Shown: positions 1 through 7,477, counted from the stretch's first letter. The stretch is 20,509 nucleotides of DNA from an uncultured Collinsella sp. (GCA_902489225.1 CABTZA010000012.1:1-20509); one strand, 5' to 3'. Numbers and translations: made by a program. Notes: a model not told the origin generated them from the sequence alone.

Positions 1-432
1 GGCAAGGGCACCGAGGTGGGCCGCAGCTTTGAGGAGCTGGCGTGCATTATCAAGGGCGTTGCCGCCAAGTGCCCAGAGCTGTCCGATAAGCTGGGCGTTT
101 GTTTGGACACCTGCCATGTGAGCGATGCCGGCTACGACATCATCCATGATCTGGACGGCGTACTCGACGAGTTCGACCGCGTGGTGGGTATCGATCGCTT
201 GCATGCCGTACACATCAACGATTCGAAGAACCCTTGTGGCGCCCATAAAGATCGTCACGAGTGCATCGGCAAGGGATACCTTGGCAGCGAGGAATTTGGT
301 GGCGGTATGCAGGTTATGCAGAATATTGTATCGAATGGTCACTTGCGTTCGCTGCCGTTTATTTTGGAGACTCCGAACGAACTTGTAGGTTATGCAGCTG
401 AAATTAGACTATTAAGGTCATTGCAGCAGTAA
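1..432 (+). CDS. nfo: Deoxyribonuclease IV (AP endonuclease), 3' part
   Basis: This is the C-terminal half of an endonuclease IV, which cuts 5' of abasic sites in DNA base excision repair using three zinc ions in a TIM barrel. The reading frame is open from base 1, so the gene starts outside the window; about 143 residues are visible, roughly half the usual length. The family signatures are clear: GKGTEVGRSFEEL near the start, CLDTCH followed by AGYD, HINDSK, KDRH and finally the LET motif. They supply the Asp, His and Glu ligands expected of the metal site. The frame ends in TAA at 430-432. I see no clear terminator before the next gene. Its relation to the transporter downstream is probably only adjacency. 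Confidence 0.93.
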   Translation, partial: GKGTEVGRSFEELACIIKGVAAKCPELSDKLGVCLDTCHVSDAGYDIIHDLDGVLDEFDRVVGIDRLHAVHINDSKNPCGAHKDRHECIGKGYLGSEEFGGGMQVMQNIVSNGHLRSLPFILETPNELVGYAAEIRLLRSLQQ

Positions 433-493
433 TGACTGTCACAAAGTAGAGTATTCCATTCACGTTATGGGTTTGTTTCAATCAGTTTTCTCA

Positions 494-522
494 TTGCAGA
501 TTCGTAATTCCGGGTGCATAAT
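494..522 (+). promoter_or_regulatory. Candidate sigma-70-type promoter for the ABC importer
   Basis: TTGCAG at 494-499 and CATAAT at 517-522 are separated by exactly 17 bases. This would place the transcription start near 529, about 50 bases before the lipoprotein start codon. Called by eye only. Confidence 0.5.
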
Positions 523-539
523 AGCCAACAGTTTTTGCA

Positions 540-561
540 GACCTCTGAATCAAACGAGGTC
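540..561 (+). promoter_or_regulatory. Small inverted repeat in the importer leader
   Basis: GACCTC (540-545) and GAGGTC (556-561) form a perfect 6-bp inverted repeat with a 10-base loop. It lies between the candidate promoter and the ribosome binding site (AAGGAG, 567-572). It could be an operator or a short mRNA hairpin. It is too small to be a known amino-acid riboswitch. Confidence 0.3.
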
Positions 562-579
562 ACCGGAAGGAGACTGATT

Positions 580-1440
580 ATGAAGCTGAAGAAGCTTGGC
601 GCATTTGCCGCCACGGGTGCTATGGCACTCGCCCTTGCTCTGACGGGCTGCGGTTCGTCCAACGCCACCTCTGGTTCTGATGCCGGTTCCAGCAGCTCTG
701 ACGACGCTAAGGTCGAGAAGGTCGACGGCTCCAAGGAGTACGCGCTCGTCAAGGACGGCACGCTGACCGTCGGCACCTCTGCCGAGTACGCGCCGTTTGA
801 GTACAAGGATGACAACGGCGACTACCAGGGCTTTGACCTTGAGCTCATCAAGGCTATCGGTGACAAGCTGGGTCTGGATGTCGAGTACGTCAACAATGAC
901 TTTGACACGCTGGTTCCGGGCGTCGCTTCGGGCGCCAAGTATGACGTTTCCATCGCGGCTATCACCGACACGCCCGAGCGTGAGAAGGAAGTCACTTTCT
1001 CTGATTCCTACTACATGGACGATCAGGCTATCGTGACCAAGGTCGATAACACCGACATCACGGCCGACAACTACAGCGAGAAGCTCAACAACGCCGACGC
1101 TACCATCATCGTCCAGTCTGGCTCGACCGCCGAGGCCTTTGCCCAGGAGAACTTCCCCAAGGCCAAGATCGTCCCCTACAAGGACGCCACCGAGTGCTTC
1201 AGCGCCCTGCAGTCCGATAAGGGCGACGCCGTAGTCACCAACCGCTCCGTTGCCAGCCAGCTGACCGCCGAGCAGTTCAACACCTGCCAGACCATCAAGC
1301 AGATCAGCACCGGCGAGGAGTACGCCATCGCCATCAACCAGGGCAACACCAAGCTCAAGGACGACATCAACCAGGCCATCAAGGACCTGACCGACGACGG
1401 TACCGTTGACGCCCTCATGGCTAAGTACAACATCAAGTAA
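580..1440 (+). CDS. Amino-acid ABC transporter substrate-binding lipoprotein
   Basis: A 286-residue extracytoplasmic solute receptor of the bacterial family-3 type, which captures polar or charged amino acids for the permease and ATPase encoded next. ATG 580 is chosen because AAGGAG lies 7 bases upstream and it opens a proper lipoprotein signal: KLKK, a hydrophobic core, then the lipobox LTGC with lipidated Cys24. A Ser/Gly/Asp-rich linker follows. The mature domain starts around residue 45 with LTVGTSAEYAPFEY and GFDLELIKAIG. The TPEREKEVTFSDSYY segment carries the Arg that usually grips the ligand carboxylate. It ends with the typical DGTVDALMAKY. Residue-level specificity cannot be read; glutamine, cystine or another polar amino acid are possible. 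A frame extending upstream to 514 lacks a ribosome binding site and would bury the signal peptide. Confidence 0.93.
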   Translation: MKLKKLGAFAATGAMALALALTGCGSSNATSGSDAGSSSSDDAKVEKVDGSKEYALVKDGTLTVGTSAEYAPFEYKDDNGDYQGFDLELIKAIGDKLGLDVEYVNNDFDTLVPGVASGAKYDVSIAAITDTPEREKEVTFSDSYYMDDQAIVTKVDNTDITADNYSEKLNNADATIIVQSGSTAEAFAQENFPKAKIVPYKDATECFSALQSDKGDAVVTNRSVASQLTAEQFNTCQTIKQISTGEEYAIAINQGNTKLKDDINQAIKDLTDDGTVDALMAKYNIK

Positions 1441-1462
1441 AATAGTCACTTGATTGCGCGCG

Positions 1463-1500
1463 GGCCCTTTCCGTTTTGCGGAGAGGGCCTTTGCGTTTCT
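1463..1500 (+). terminator. Stem-loop with T-rich tail inside the importer operon
   Basis: An 11-bp stem (1463-1473 with 1479-1489, one G-T pair) with a TTTTG loop is followed by TTTGCGTTTCTT. It sits 22 bases after the lipoprotein stop and before the permease. It probably terminates part of the transcripts, so that the receptor is made in excess over the membrane parts. Confidence 0.8.
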
Positions 1501-1555
1501 TGAATGGGCGTCATCCCGCCCCGTTATGTCGGCAACTTAAACGTTAGGAGCCACC

Positions 1556-2917
1556 TTGTCTCGATTGAACCAAGGAGCCATGGGCAAGAGCCATCCACTG
1601 CCCTTGATGCTTCAAAAGCTGGCCTGCGCCCTGGCTGTGGTGCTCGCCCTGGTATGCGCGGGGGCCTGCGTGCCCTCGACTGCTCAGGCACTTGAGACCG
1701 CAAAGATCACCGCCCGACCCAATACCGGTTCGGGTAGCGACGTAGTCGGTGGCACCGAGACTCGTATCACCTGGGAGGTCCAGGCCGATGCCGACGAGGA
1801 ACTGAGCGGTCTTTCGCTGACGTTTGCCGATGGCACGACCTTTGGTGCGGACGACACGCGTCTGACGATGCTCTCGGGCGATGACCTTATGGACCGTACG
1901 CCCATGAAGCCTACGTGCAAGGTCGACGGCCAGACGCTCAAGATCGATTTTGGCGAGACGGCTCCGGCCGGCGGCTATTTCCGCGTCGAGGTCTACGGCG
2001 TGACGTTCCCCGTCGAGGGCGGCGACGAGGCCTTTGGCGGCACCTACACTTTGGCCGATGGTTCGACCAAGAAGATCTCCAAGATTCCGTCGGTGGAGAT
2101 CAAGGGCGTGACGGCATTCGATAACTTCCTGGCCGACCTTAAGGAGCAGCCGTGGGTCGAGGCATGGAATTCCAACATGTTCCTGCGCCTGTTCTTGAAC
2201 CCGGTCATTTTGGTCCAGAGCCTGCCGATCGTCTTCAAAGGCTTCCTCATGTCGCTCTCGATCGTGCTCGTGGCGTTTCCGCTGGCAATTCCCTTCGGCT
2301 TTGCCCTGTCGCTCATGCGCATCTCCAAGTCGCGCATCCTGCGTTGCCTTGCCGGCATCTATGTGAATATCATCCGTGGTACGCCGGCGTTCCTGCAGAT
2401 CTACATCGCGTTCTTTGGCCTGCCGCTGGCCGGCGTCAAGGTTGACGACTATGTGCTCGGCGTCATCGTCATGGCCATGAATTCGTCTGCCTATCTGTGT
2501 GAGATTTTCCGTGCCGGTATTCAGTCGATCCCCAAGGGCCAGAACGAGGCCGCGCGTTCGCTGGGCATGAACGCGTTCCAGACGCTGCTCTATGTCATGA
2601 TTCCGCAGACGTTCCGTAATGTCCTGCCTACGCTGACCAGTGAATTTATCCTGCTTTACAAGGATACGTCGCTGCTCGCGGCCGTGGGCGTGGTCGAGAT
2701 CGTCATGAACGCCCGCACCATCGTGGCCACGACGGGCTCCATTACACCGTACGTGGTTGCCGCCCTGTTCTATCTGGTCATCACCCTGCCGCTCGCTCGC
2801 TTGGTGAGCGGTCTTGAGGCAAGGCTTTTGGGCACGGCCGAGACCAAGAAGAAGCGTCCCGCCAAGAGCGCCGGACAGGTCGTCGCGACGCCCGCCGATC
2901 ACATCGCCGGTCTGTAA
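1556..2917 (+). CDS. Amino-acid ABC transporter permease with N-terminal extracytoplasmic domain
   Basis: Membrane subunit of the importer, 453 residues, about twice the usual HisM/GlnP length. Residues about 18-44 look like a signal peptide or anchor ending in AQA. Residues about 45-200 form a polar, probably beta-rich domain, which I do not recognise, outside the membrane. The permease core starts near residue 215 with NPVILVQSLPIVFKGF and RGTPAFLQ. It includes the EAA loop (EIFRAGIQSIPKGQNEAARSLG, E316-G337), which contacts the ATPase. The tail is Lys-rich. TTG 1556 is chosen because AGGAG lies 5 bases upstream (1546-1550); ATG 1580 has AAGGAG only 2 bases away and would remove 8 residues. 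It ends 12 bases before the ATPase start. The extra domain is not a family-3 substrate-binding domain. Confidence 0.9.
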   Translation: MSRLNQGAMGKSHPLPLMLQKLACALAVVLALVCAGACVPSTAQALETAKITARPNTGSGSDVVGGTETRITWEVQADADEELSGLSLTFADGTTFGADDTRLTMLSGDDLMDRTPMKPTCKVDGQTLKIDFGETAPAGGYFRVEVYGVTFPVEGGDEAFGGTYTLADGSTKKISKIPSVEIKGVTAFDNFLADLKEQPWVEAWNSNMFLRLFLNPVILVQSLPIVFKGFLMSLSIVLVAFPLAIPFGFALSLMRISKSRILRCLAGIYVNIIRGTPAFLQIYIAFFGLPLAGVKVDDYVLGVIVMAMNSSAYLCEIFRAGIQSIPKGQNEAARSLGMNAFQTLLYVMIPQTFRNVLPTLTSEFILLYKDTSLLAAVGVVEIVMNARTIVATTGSITPYVVAALFYLVITLPLARLVSGLEARLLGTAETKKKRPAKSAGQVVATPADHIAGL

Positions 2918-2929
2918 GGAGGTCCTATC

Positions 2930-3682
2930 ATGAGCGAAACCAATAACTCGAACGAGGTTGTCGTCAGTATCAAGAACCTCCAGAAAGCCTTTGGCGATAA
3001 CGTCGTTCTGCGAGATATCGATCTGGATGTGCATAAGGGCGAGGTCGTCGTAGTTCTGGGTCCCTCGGGCTCGGGTAAGTCGACGATGCTTCGCTGCATC
3101 AACCGTCTTGAGCATCCCACGAGTGGCTCGATTGTCGTTGATGGTGTGGACGTGTGCGCCAAGGGCGTCGACCTTAACAAGGTGCGCACGCATCTGGGTA
3201 TGGTGTTCCAGCAGTTTAATTTGTTCCCGCACCTGTCAGTCAAAAAGAACGTTATGCTTGCGCAGCAGAAGGTGCTCAAGCGCAGCAAGGAAGAGGCCGA
3301 GAAGATTGCCGTCGAGGAGCTGACCAAGGTCGGTCTTGCCGAGCGTATCGACTTTATGCCGAGCCAGCTCTCGGGCGGCCAGCAGCAGCGCGTTGCCATC
3401 GCCCGCGCCCTGTCGATGAACCCGCACGTCATGCTCTTTGACGAGGCCACCTCGGCGCTCGACCCCGAGCTCGTGCGCGACGTCCTGGGCGTCATGCGCG
3501 ACTTGGCGCGCGACGGCATGACCATGATCGTCGTGACGCACGAGATGGGCTTTGCCCGCGATGTCGCCGACCGCGTCGTCTTTATGGACGGCGGCGTCAT
3601 TGTGGAAGAGGGTACGCCGAGCGAGGTCTTCGACCACCCCAAGAGCGAGCGCACCAAGGCGTTCTTGGGCAATATTTCGTAG
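2930..3682 (+). CDS. Polar amino-acid ABC transporter ATP-binding protein (GlnQ type)
   Basis: Cytoplasmic ATPase of the importer, 250 residues, full length for the GlnQ/HisP group. All nucleotide motifs are intact: Walker A GPSGSGKST at 44-52, Q-loop QQFNLFPH around 94, signature LSGGQQQR at 147-154, Walker B MLFDE at 168-172 followed by the D-loop SALD, and the switch His204 in VTHEM. The start ATG follows AAGGAGG (2917-2923) with 6 bases between, and this Shine-Dalgarno overlaps the permease stop codon, so translation of the two is probably linked. It is the last gene of the importer operon; a strong terminator follows 20 bases later. Confidence 0.96.
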   Translation: MSETNNSNEVVVSIKNLQKAFGDNVVLRDIDLDVHKGEVVVVLGPSGSGKSTMLRCINRLEHPTSGSIVVDGVDVCAKGVDLNKVRTHLGMVFQQFNLFPHLSVKKNVMLAQQKVLKRSKEEAEKIAVEELTKVGLAERIDFMPSQLSGGQQQRVAIARALSMNPHVMLFDEATSALDPELVRDVLGVMRDLARDGMTMIVVTHEMGFARDVADRVVFMDGGVIVEEGTPSEVFDHPKSERTKAFLGNIS

Positions 3683-3702
3683 CCGGTTGATGTAACTGCC
3701 GT

Positions 3703-3750
3703 TACAAAAGAGCGGGGGCTGGCCCTGAATCCAGCCCCCGCTCTTTTGTA
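3703..3750. terminator. Bidirectional rho-independent terminator
   Basis: Bases 3703-3722 and 3731-3750 are perfect reverse complements (20 bp) around an 8-base loop. The GC-rich stem is flanked by AAAA and TTTT, so it can work on both strands. It separates the convergent ATPase and flavodoxin genes. Confidence 0.93.
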
Positions 3751-3798
3751 GGGATGGGGATGCGCTGTGATACAGGCTCTTTTGGAGGCCTGGTTTCG

Positions 3799-4218
3799 TT
3801 ACGCGAGCTCGGCTCCGAGGGCCTTGCAGGCCGCCTCGCCCCCATCGTCGGGTGCATCGTAGCAAATGACGGAGTCCACGACGTTGACGCCGGCCTCGTC
3901 GGCGTCGGCCTTCCAGTTGTCCATCCACTCGCCCCCGGCCCACGAATAGGAGCCAAAGAGGACGACCTTCTTGTCGCCGAGGGTCTCCTTGACTTCGTCC
4001 CACATAGGCTGAAACTCGTCATACTCAAGCTCCTCGGAGCCCATGGCGGGGCAGCCGAAGGCGAAGGCATCATATTCGGCGGCCTTGTCGGCAGAGAAGT
4101 CGGCGCAGGGGATGACCTCTGCCTCGGCGCCGGCACCGGTTGCGCCCTCGGCAACGAAGTTTGCCATGGCCTCGGTGTTGCCTGTACCGCTCCAGTAGAC
4201 GACTGCGATCTTGCTCAT
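3799..4218 (-). CDS. Flavodoxin
   Basis: A 139-residue short-chain flavodoxin, a small FMN electron carrier that commonly replaces ferredoxin when iron is scarce. The phosphate loop is SGTGNTE at residues 10-16 after a hydrophobic first strand (KIAVVYW). FGCPAMGSEELEYDEF (54-69) and GSYSWAGGEWMDNW (89-102) give the isoalloxazine-binding loops. ATG at 4218 is chosen over longer in-frame starts because the protein begins there as in the family and GAAAGGAAAA precedes it. It is the second gene after the DUF3793 protein with a 46-base gap, so the two are probably transcribed together from the promoter near 5008-5035. It ends before the bidirectional terminator. Confidence 0.93.
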   Translation of the reverse strand: MSKIAVVYWSGTGNTEAMANFVAEGATGAGAEAEVIPCADFSADKAAEYDAFAFGCPAMGSEELEYDEFQPMWDEVKETLGDKKVVLFGSYSWAGGEWMDNWKADADEAGVNVVDSVICYDAPDDGGEAACKALGAELA

Positions 4219-4264
4219 ATGTTTTCCTTTCGGTTGTGCGGCGTAGCGTCGCGGTTTGTACGTT

Positions 4265-4969
4265 CTATCGGGTCGCCTGGGCAAGTTGTGCCAGGCTGTA
4301 GCCCTGCTGATAGACAAAAGTGAAGTATTGGGTGCAGGCACGGTAGGCATCAAACGTCGCAAGCGCCTGCTCGACATTTGCGTAGACCTTCCAGGCCCCA
4401 AAGACCTTGTAGTTCTCGCCGCGCTGGACGATAAACTCGTGCACGTCGTCGTAGGGATATCCAAGGAAGTAGCCTATTTCGTGCGGAAACTCGCAGGTGC
4501 AGTCTTTGCTGCAGCTAGCTTGCTGGGGTAGTGCGCATCGAGTCTGGCTGCAGGCGCATTCCGCGACGTTATTGCTTGCAAGCGTGATGCGTGATGCCAA
4601 ATGCACAAGGCATGTCGAAAGGTCTCTCGTGTCGTAGCCTTCCGAGGTGAGCGCCGTTTGGGCGCGAGGGTCTGCGAAATAGGTGGTGAGGCTTTTGGCT
4701 CGGTACGCGTACACGAGCGCTCCGCAGGGCCGCCAGACCAAAACACTCAGGTGGATGCCGAGCGGGTCAAGCTCGCGATTGCACTGGGCGATAACGTTGA
4801 GCAGGCGTGCTCGGCGTTCTGCAATGGTTTCGGTTGTGGTCGAGCCGTCCCCGTGGGCGTAGGTGCCTGGATAGGTAAAGAGCGATGCCGGCTTGATGCC
4901 CGCGAGCGTGGGAGAGCAGTTGCGCACGACTGCTGCCTGAAACGTTGGGATGTCTATGGTTCGAGTCAC
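4265..4969 (-). CDS. DUF3793 family protein with a cysteine-rich insert
   Basis: A 234-residue protein of the DUF3793 type, found next to flavodoxin genes in anaerobes; its function is unknown. The family mark is the C-terminal block FPHEIGYFLGYPYDDVHEFI (161-180), followed by GENYKVFGAWKVY and a helical end with YQQGYSLAQLA. Just before this block lies an unusual segment with six cysteines between residues 138 and 159 (CAC, C145, C153, C157, CTC), which could bind a metal or an iron-sulfur cluster; that is inference. The GTG start at 4969 has TAAGGAG 4 bases upstream. No signal peptide or membrane segment is seen. The neighbourhood with flavodoxin suggests a role in iron limitation or redox metabolism. 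Confidence 0.85.
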   Translation of the reverse strand: MTRTIDIPTFQAAVVRNCSPTLAGIKPASLFTYPGTYAHGDGSTTTETIAERRARLLNVIAQCNRELDPLGIHLSVLVWRPCGALVYAYRAKSLTTYFADPRAQTALTSEGYDTRDLSTCLVHLASRITLASNNVAECACSQTRCALPQQASCSKDCTCEFPHEIGYFLGYPYDDVHEFIVQRGENYKVFGAWKVYANVEQALATFDAYRACTQYFTFVYQQGYSLAQLAQATR

Positions 4970-4992
4970 GGCGCTCCTTACGGATCTAAACT

Positions 4993-5001
4993 GTTAGCCT
5001 A
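4993..5001 (-). promoter_or_regulatory. Possible DtxR/IdeR-type half site
   Basis: On the minus strand these bases read TAGGCTAAC, the core of the actinobacterial IdeR/DtxR iron box (TTAGGTTAGSCTAACCTAA). Only the centre and one half match; the other half is poor. It lies between the flavodoxin operon promoter and the start codon, where a repressor could act. Confidence 0.25.
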
Positions 5002-5007
5002 GGAAAA

Positions 5008-5035
5008 CTTATACACGAAAGTAAGCCATGGTCAA
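5008..5035 (-). promoter_or_regulatory. Promoter of the DUF3793-flavodoxin operon
   Basis: On the minus strand TTGACC (5030-5035) and TATAAG (5008-5013) are 16 bases apart, a near-consensus sigma-70 promoter. The start codon of the DUF3793 gene lies about 40 bases downstream. Confidence 0.7.
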
Positions 5036-5061
5036 CAAAAAAGTTTGAAGAGGGAAACTAA

Positions 5062-5093
5062 TTGACTGAACGGACATGATTTTGGGTTAAGAT
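5062..5093 (+). promoter_or_regulatory. Candidate promoter of the HMA protein gene
   Basis: TTGACT (5062-5067) and TAAGAT (5088-5093) are separated by 20 bases, a long spacer and so a weak promoter on its own. The palindrome at 5097-5115 would cover the transcription start. Confidence 0.35.
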
Positions 5094-5096
5094 GGG

Positions 5097-5115
5097 GACA
5101 CCCCATGGGGGTATC
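5097..5115 (+). promoter_or_regulatory. CsoR-like metal-responsive operator
   Basis: A 19-base near-palindrome, GACACCCC-AT-GGGGGTATC, lies directly after the candidate -10 box of the HMA gene. Its C-run/G-run with an outer ATAC/GTAT resembles operators of the CsoR family of copper-sensing repressors. No csoR gene is in the window. It could also serve another CsoR/RcnR-type regulator. Confidence 0.45.
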
Positions 5116-5143
5116 TAGATAGTGCTACTTGAAAGGGGAGCGC

Positions 5144-5527
5144 ATGAGTGACTTGCTCAACCCTGCGAATCTCATCGTGCTGGCCGTCATTGCCGTCGGC
5201 ATGTTTTTTGGACTGCGTCGCATTGCCGCTTCGACACACGGGAAGAGTTGCTGCAGCGATGGTACGAGCGGCAAGAAGGCCAAAAAGGTTGTTGTGGTGG
5301 ATACCGATGCGTCACACTATCCCTATAGCGATGAGCTGCTCATCGGCGGCATGAGCTGTGACGGCTGCGCTCAGAACGTAGCCAATGCCCTCAATGCGCT
5401 GGATGGCGTGTGGGCAACGGTGACGTATGCGGACCACACGGCACGCGTGCGCTCTAAGCAGCCGGTTGATCGTGGTGTCCTCGAGACGGCCGTGAAAGAC
5501 GCGGGCTACTACGTCATGACGCTGTAG
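5144..5527 (+). CDS. Membrane-anchored HMA (heavy-metal-associated) domain protein
   Basis: A 127-residue protein with one N-terminal membrane helix (about residues 7-26, ANLIVLAVIAVGMFFGL). A short linker carrying GKSCCSDG and several lysines follows, then an HMA domain of about 65 residues with the metal motif GGMSCDGCAQNV (MxCxxC). The domain ends with the usual DAGYYV. The N-terminal half resembles the small cysteine-containing membrane proteins associated with FeoB. HMA domains bind Cu(I) or other soft metals, so this is probably a membrane-tethered metallochaperone or sensor. ATG 5144 is chosen because AAAGGGGAG lies immediately upstream; an in-frame TTG at 5129 would precede this site. 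It is a single gene; the CsoR-like palindrome in front suggests copper induction. Confidence 0.85.
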   Translation: MSDLLNPANLIVLAVIAVGMFFGLRRIAASTHGKSCCSDGTSGKKAKKVVVVDTDASHYPYSDELLIGGMSCDGCAQNVANALNALDGVWATVTYADHTARVRSKQPVDRGVLETAVKDAGYYVMTL

Positions 5528-5553
5528 GCGCCGCCCTGGATGCGCTTCCTTGG

Positions 5554-5979
5554 CTAGGCTCGTCCGCGCAGTTCGATGTCTTGGATGTCGTCGAAGTCGA
5601 TGGCGATGTCTTTGAGTTTGAGGAGCTTGAAGGCGGGGAGCGCCTCGTCGAGGATGCCGGTGCGGCTGCGATAGCCGTATGTATCGTAATAGGTGACACG
5701 AATCAAGTCGCCACGTTTGAGACCCTCGAGCTTTTCAGAAAGCACGAGGGCTTTTTCTTCCGTGAGCTCACGTTTTGGCTCGACGGTGATTTCCTGCTTG
5801 CGCACGAGTTCGTAGTATCCCGTGAGGGCGGCAAAGGGCATAAACTGTGCGGCGCGGTTGGCGCGCACGGCACCGTTGGCAGTGAGGTTGGGGTCGGCGG
5901 CGCGGCGTCTACCCTCGGGGTCCGCCAGGCGCTCGAAGGCGGTCGGCGGGCGCACGGGCTGCTGCTTGGGTTTAGGCAC
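5554..5979 (-). CDS. YolD-like protein, partner of the Y-family polymerase
   Basis: A 141-residue YolD-like protein, a family almost always encoded beside UvrX/YqjW-type Y-family polymerases in Gram-positive bacteria; its exact role in lesion bypass is not established. The recognisable core is RAAQFMPFAALTGYYELVRKQE followed by a charged helix. A beta-rich part follows (GDLIRVTYYDTYGYRSRTG, then FKLLKLKDIAIDFDDI). The N-terminal 30 residues are Pro/Arg-rich. GTG at 5979 is preferred over the upstream TTG at 5991 because GGAGG (5985-5989 on the minus strand) lies 5 bases before it. The start overlaps the polymerase stop by 8 bases (GTGCCTAA), so translation is coupled. Confidence 0.8.
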   Translation of the reverse strand: MPKPKQQPVRPPTAFERLADPEGRRRAADPNLTANGAVRANRAAQFMPFAALTGYYELVRKQEITVEPKRELTEEKALVLSEKLEGLKRGDLIRVTYYDTYGYRSRTGILDEALPAFKLLKLKDIAIDFDDIQDIELRGRA

Positions 5980-7477
5980 GATGTCCTCCAACTTGGTCGT
6001 TGCGTTCGCGCGCGGTGGCGCCGGCGGTAAAGCTTAATCCCTTGACGAGCGCGTTCTTGCCGTACTTGCCTTTCACGGCCAGGACGGCGCGCGCCAGGTC
6101 GCGCTCGCGCTCATCGGCCTCGATATCGCTGAACAGATCGATGGTGGCAAATTCCTCGGGCATGAGGTTGCCAAATCCCAGGTTGATGCGCTTGACCGGT
6201 CGTTTGGGATCGACCGTTTGTGCCCAAAGGTCATCGAAATACCCCATGATCTTCTTAAACGAATTCGTGCGCTCGGGCAGCTTGCGCGAGGCGTTGGAGT
6301 GCGCAAAGAGCGCGGCATAGCCACCACGCGGTTTGCCGCCGTGTTCGCCCACAAAGATGCCATCGATTGCCTGCGCTTCGCGCACCAGACGACGCCTTTC
6401 GTCATCGCGCTGGACGGGCTTGGGAGCACGGGGCGCGAGCTCGGGGCCGGCGGTTGCGGTGGGTTCGATGCTCGATGTGCTCGAGCGCAGGTGCCCGCAG
6501 CCGTCTATATACTGCGCCGTGCCGCTGGCGTTGAGCCGGCGTATGTCGGCGCGCTCGCTTGCATAGCCCACAAAGAGCGAGATGCTGTCGCACACCATGT
6601 GCTTGTCGATCAAATCCAGCACGGCGGCATCGACCATTTCGCGCAAGACGGTGTAGGCCTGCTCGTAGGCATAGCCCTTCGAGAGGACCTGCCCCGTGGT
6701 GGTTGAGGTCGCTTGCGGACGATAGGCTTGGATGTCGGCGATGGTTGTCGGCTCGCGACCAAAGGCATGGTCGATAAGATACTCGGCATTGACGCCGAGC
6801 TCGTCGTAGAGCAGGTTTTCGTCGAGTGCGGCGACCCCCATCAGGTCGTAGACGCCGTATTTCTCGAGGCGGGCCGCCACGCCGGGGCCGATGCCCCAGA
6901 TGTCGGTGATGGGACGGTGCGGCCAGATCTCCTTGCGGAAGGTTTCGTCGTCGAGTACGCCGATGCGGCTGGCAACGTGCTTGGCGGTGATGTCGAGTGC
7001 AACCTTGGCCTGGAATAGGTTGGGGCCGATGCCGACCGTTGCCGTGATGCCGGTACGCCCCAGGACTTCGTCGCGCAGCATGCAGGCGAAGCCTTTCGCA
7101 TCGGTATGGTAGAGATCCAGATAGGGCGTCACGTCGATAAAGCACTCGTCGATCGAGTAGACGTGAATGTCTCGCGGGCTCACGTATTCCAGATAGATGC
7201 CGTAGATTTGCGCCGACACCTCCATGTAGTGCTGCATGCGCGGTACGGCTTTGATGTAGTCGATGCCGTCGGGAATCTCGAACAGACGGCAGCGATTGTG
7301 TATCCCGAGGTCCTTCATGGACTGCGTGATGGCGAGGCAGATGGTCGTGCGTCCGCGTGATTCGTCGGCAACAACCAGGTTGGTGGTGAGCGGATCGAGC
7401 CCGCGGTCGACGCACTCGACGCTGGCATAAAACGTCTTGAGGTCGATGCAGATGTAGGTATGCTGCTCGTGCGCCAC
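5972..7477 (-). CDS. Y-family translesion DNA polymerase (UvrX/SamB type)
   Basis: A 501-residue error-prone DNA polymerase that copies damaged templates. The palm residues are present: Asp12 in CIDLKTFYASVE and Asp110-Glu111 in YSIDECFIDV. The finger segment ADESRGRTTICLAIT is followed by a helix-hairpin-helix (ITDIWGIGPGVAARLEKYG). The C-terminus GKYGKNALVKG...GATARERNDQVGGHRA is typical of the UvrX/SamB branch rather than of DinB. A proline/charge-rich stretch around residues 330-350 lies in the little-finger part. GTG 7477 is chosen: GGGAGGA is just upstream and the protein then begins right before the catalytic strand. Longer starts (7498, 7549) would be translated from LexA-box or promoter DNA. 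It is probably SOS-induced and co-transcribed with the YolD-like gene. Confidence 0.93.
   Translation of the reverse strand: MAHEQHTYICIDLKTFYASVECVDRGLDPLTTNLVVADESRGRTTICLAITQSMKDLGIHNRCRLFEIPDGIDYIKAVPRMQHYMEVSAQIYGIYLEYVSPRDIHVYSIDECFIDVTPYLDLYHTDAKGFACMLRDEVLGRTGITATVGIGPNLFQAKVALDITAKHVASRIGVLDDETFRKEIWPHRPITDIWGIGPGVAARLEKYGVYDLMGVAALDENLLYDELGVNAEYLIDHAFGREPTTIADIQAYRPQATSTTTGQVLSKGYAYEQAYTVLREMVDAAVLDLIDKHMVCDSISLFVGYASERADIRRLNASGTAQYIDGCGHLRSSTSSIEPTATAGPELAPRAPKPVQRDDERRRLVREAQAIDGIFVGEHGGKPRGGYAALFAHSNASRKLPERTNSFKKIMGYFDDLWAQTVDPKRPVKRINLGFGNLMPEEFATIDLFSDIEADERERDLARAVLAVKGKYGKNALVKGLSFTAGATARERNDQVGGHRA

Noticed and set aside
1544..3232. 562-codon minus-strand frame across permease and ATPase
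   Set aside because: Arg/His/Asp-rich shadow translation, opposite to genes with complete ABC motifs.
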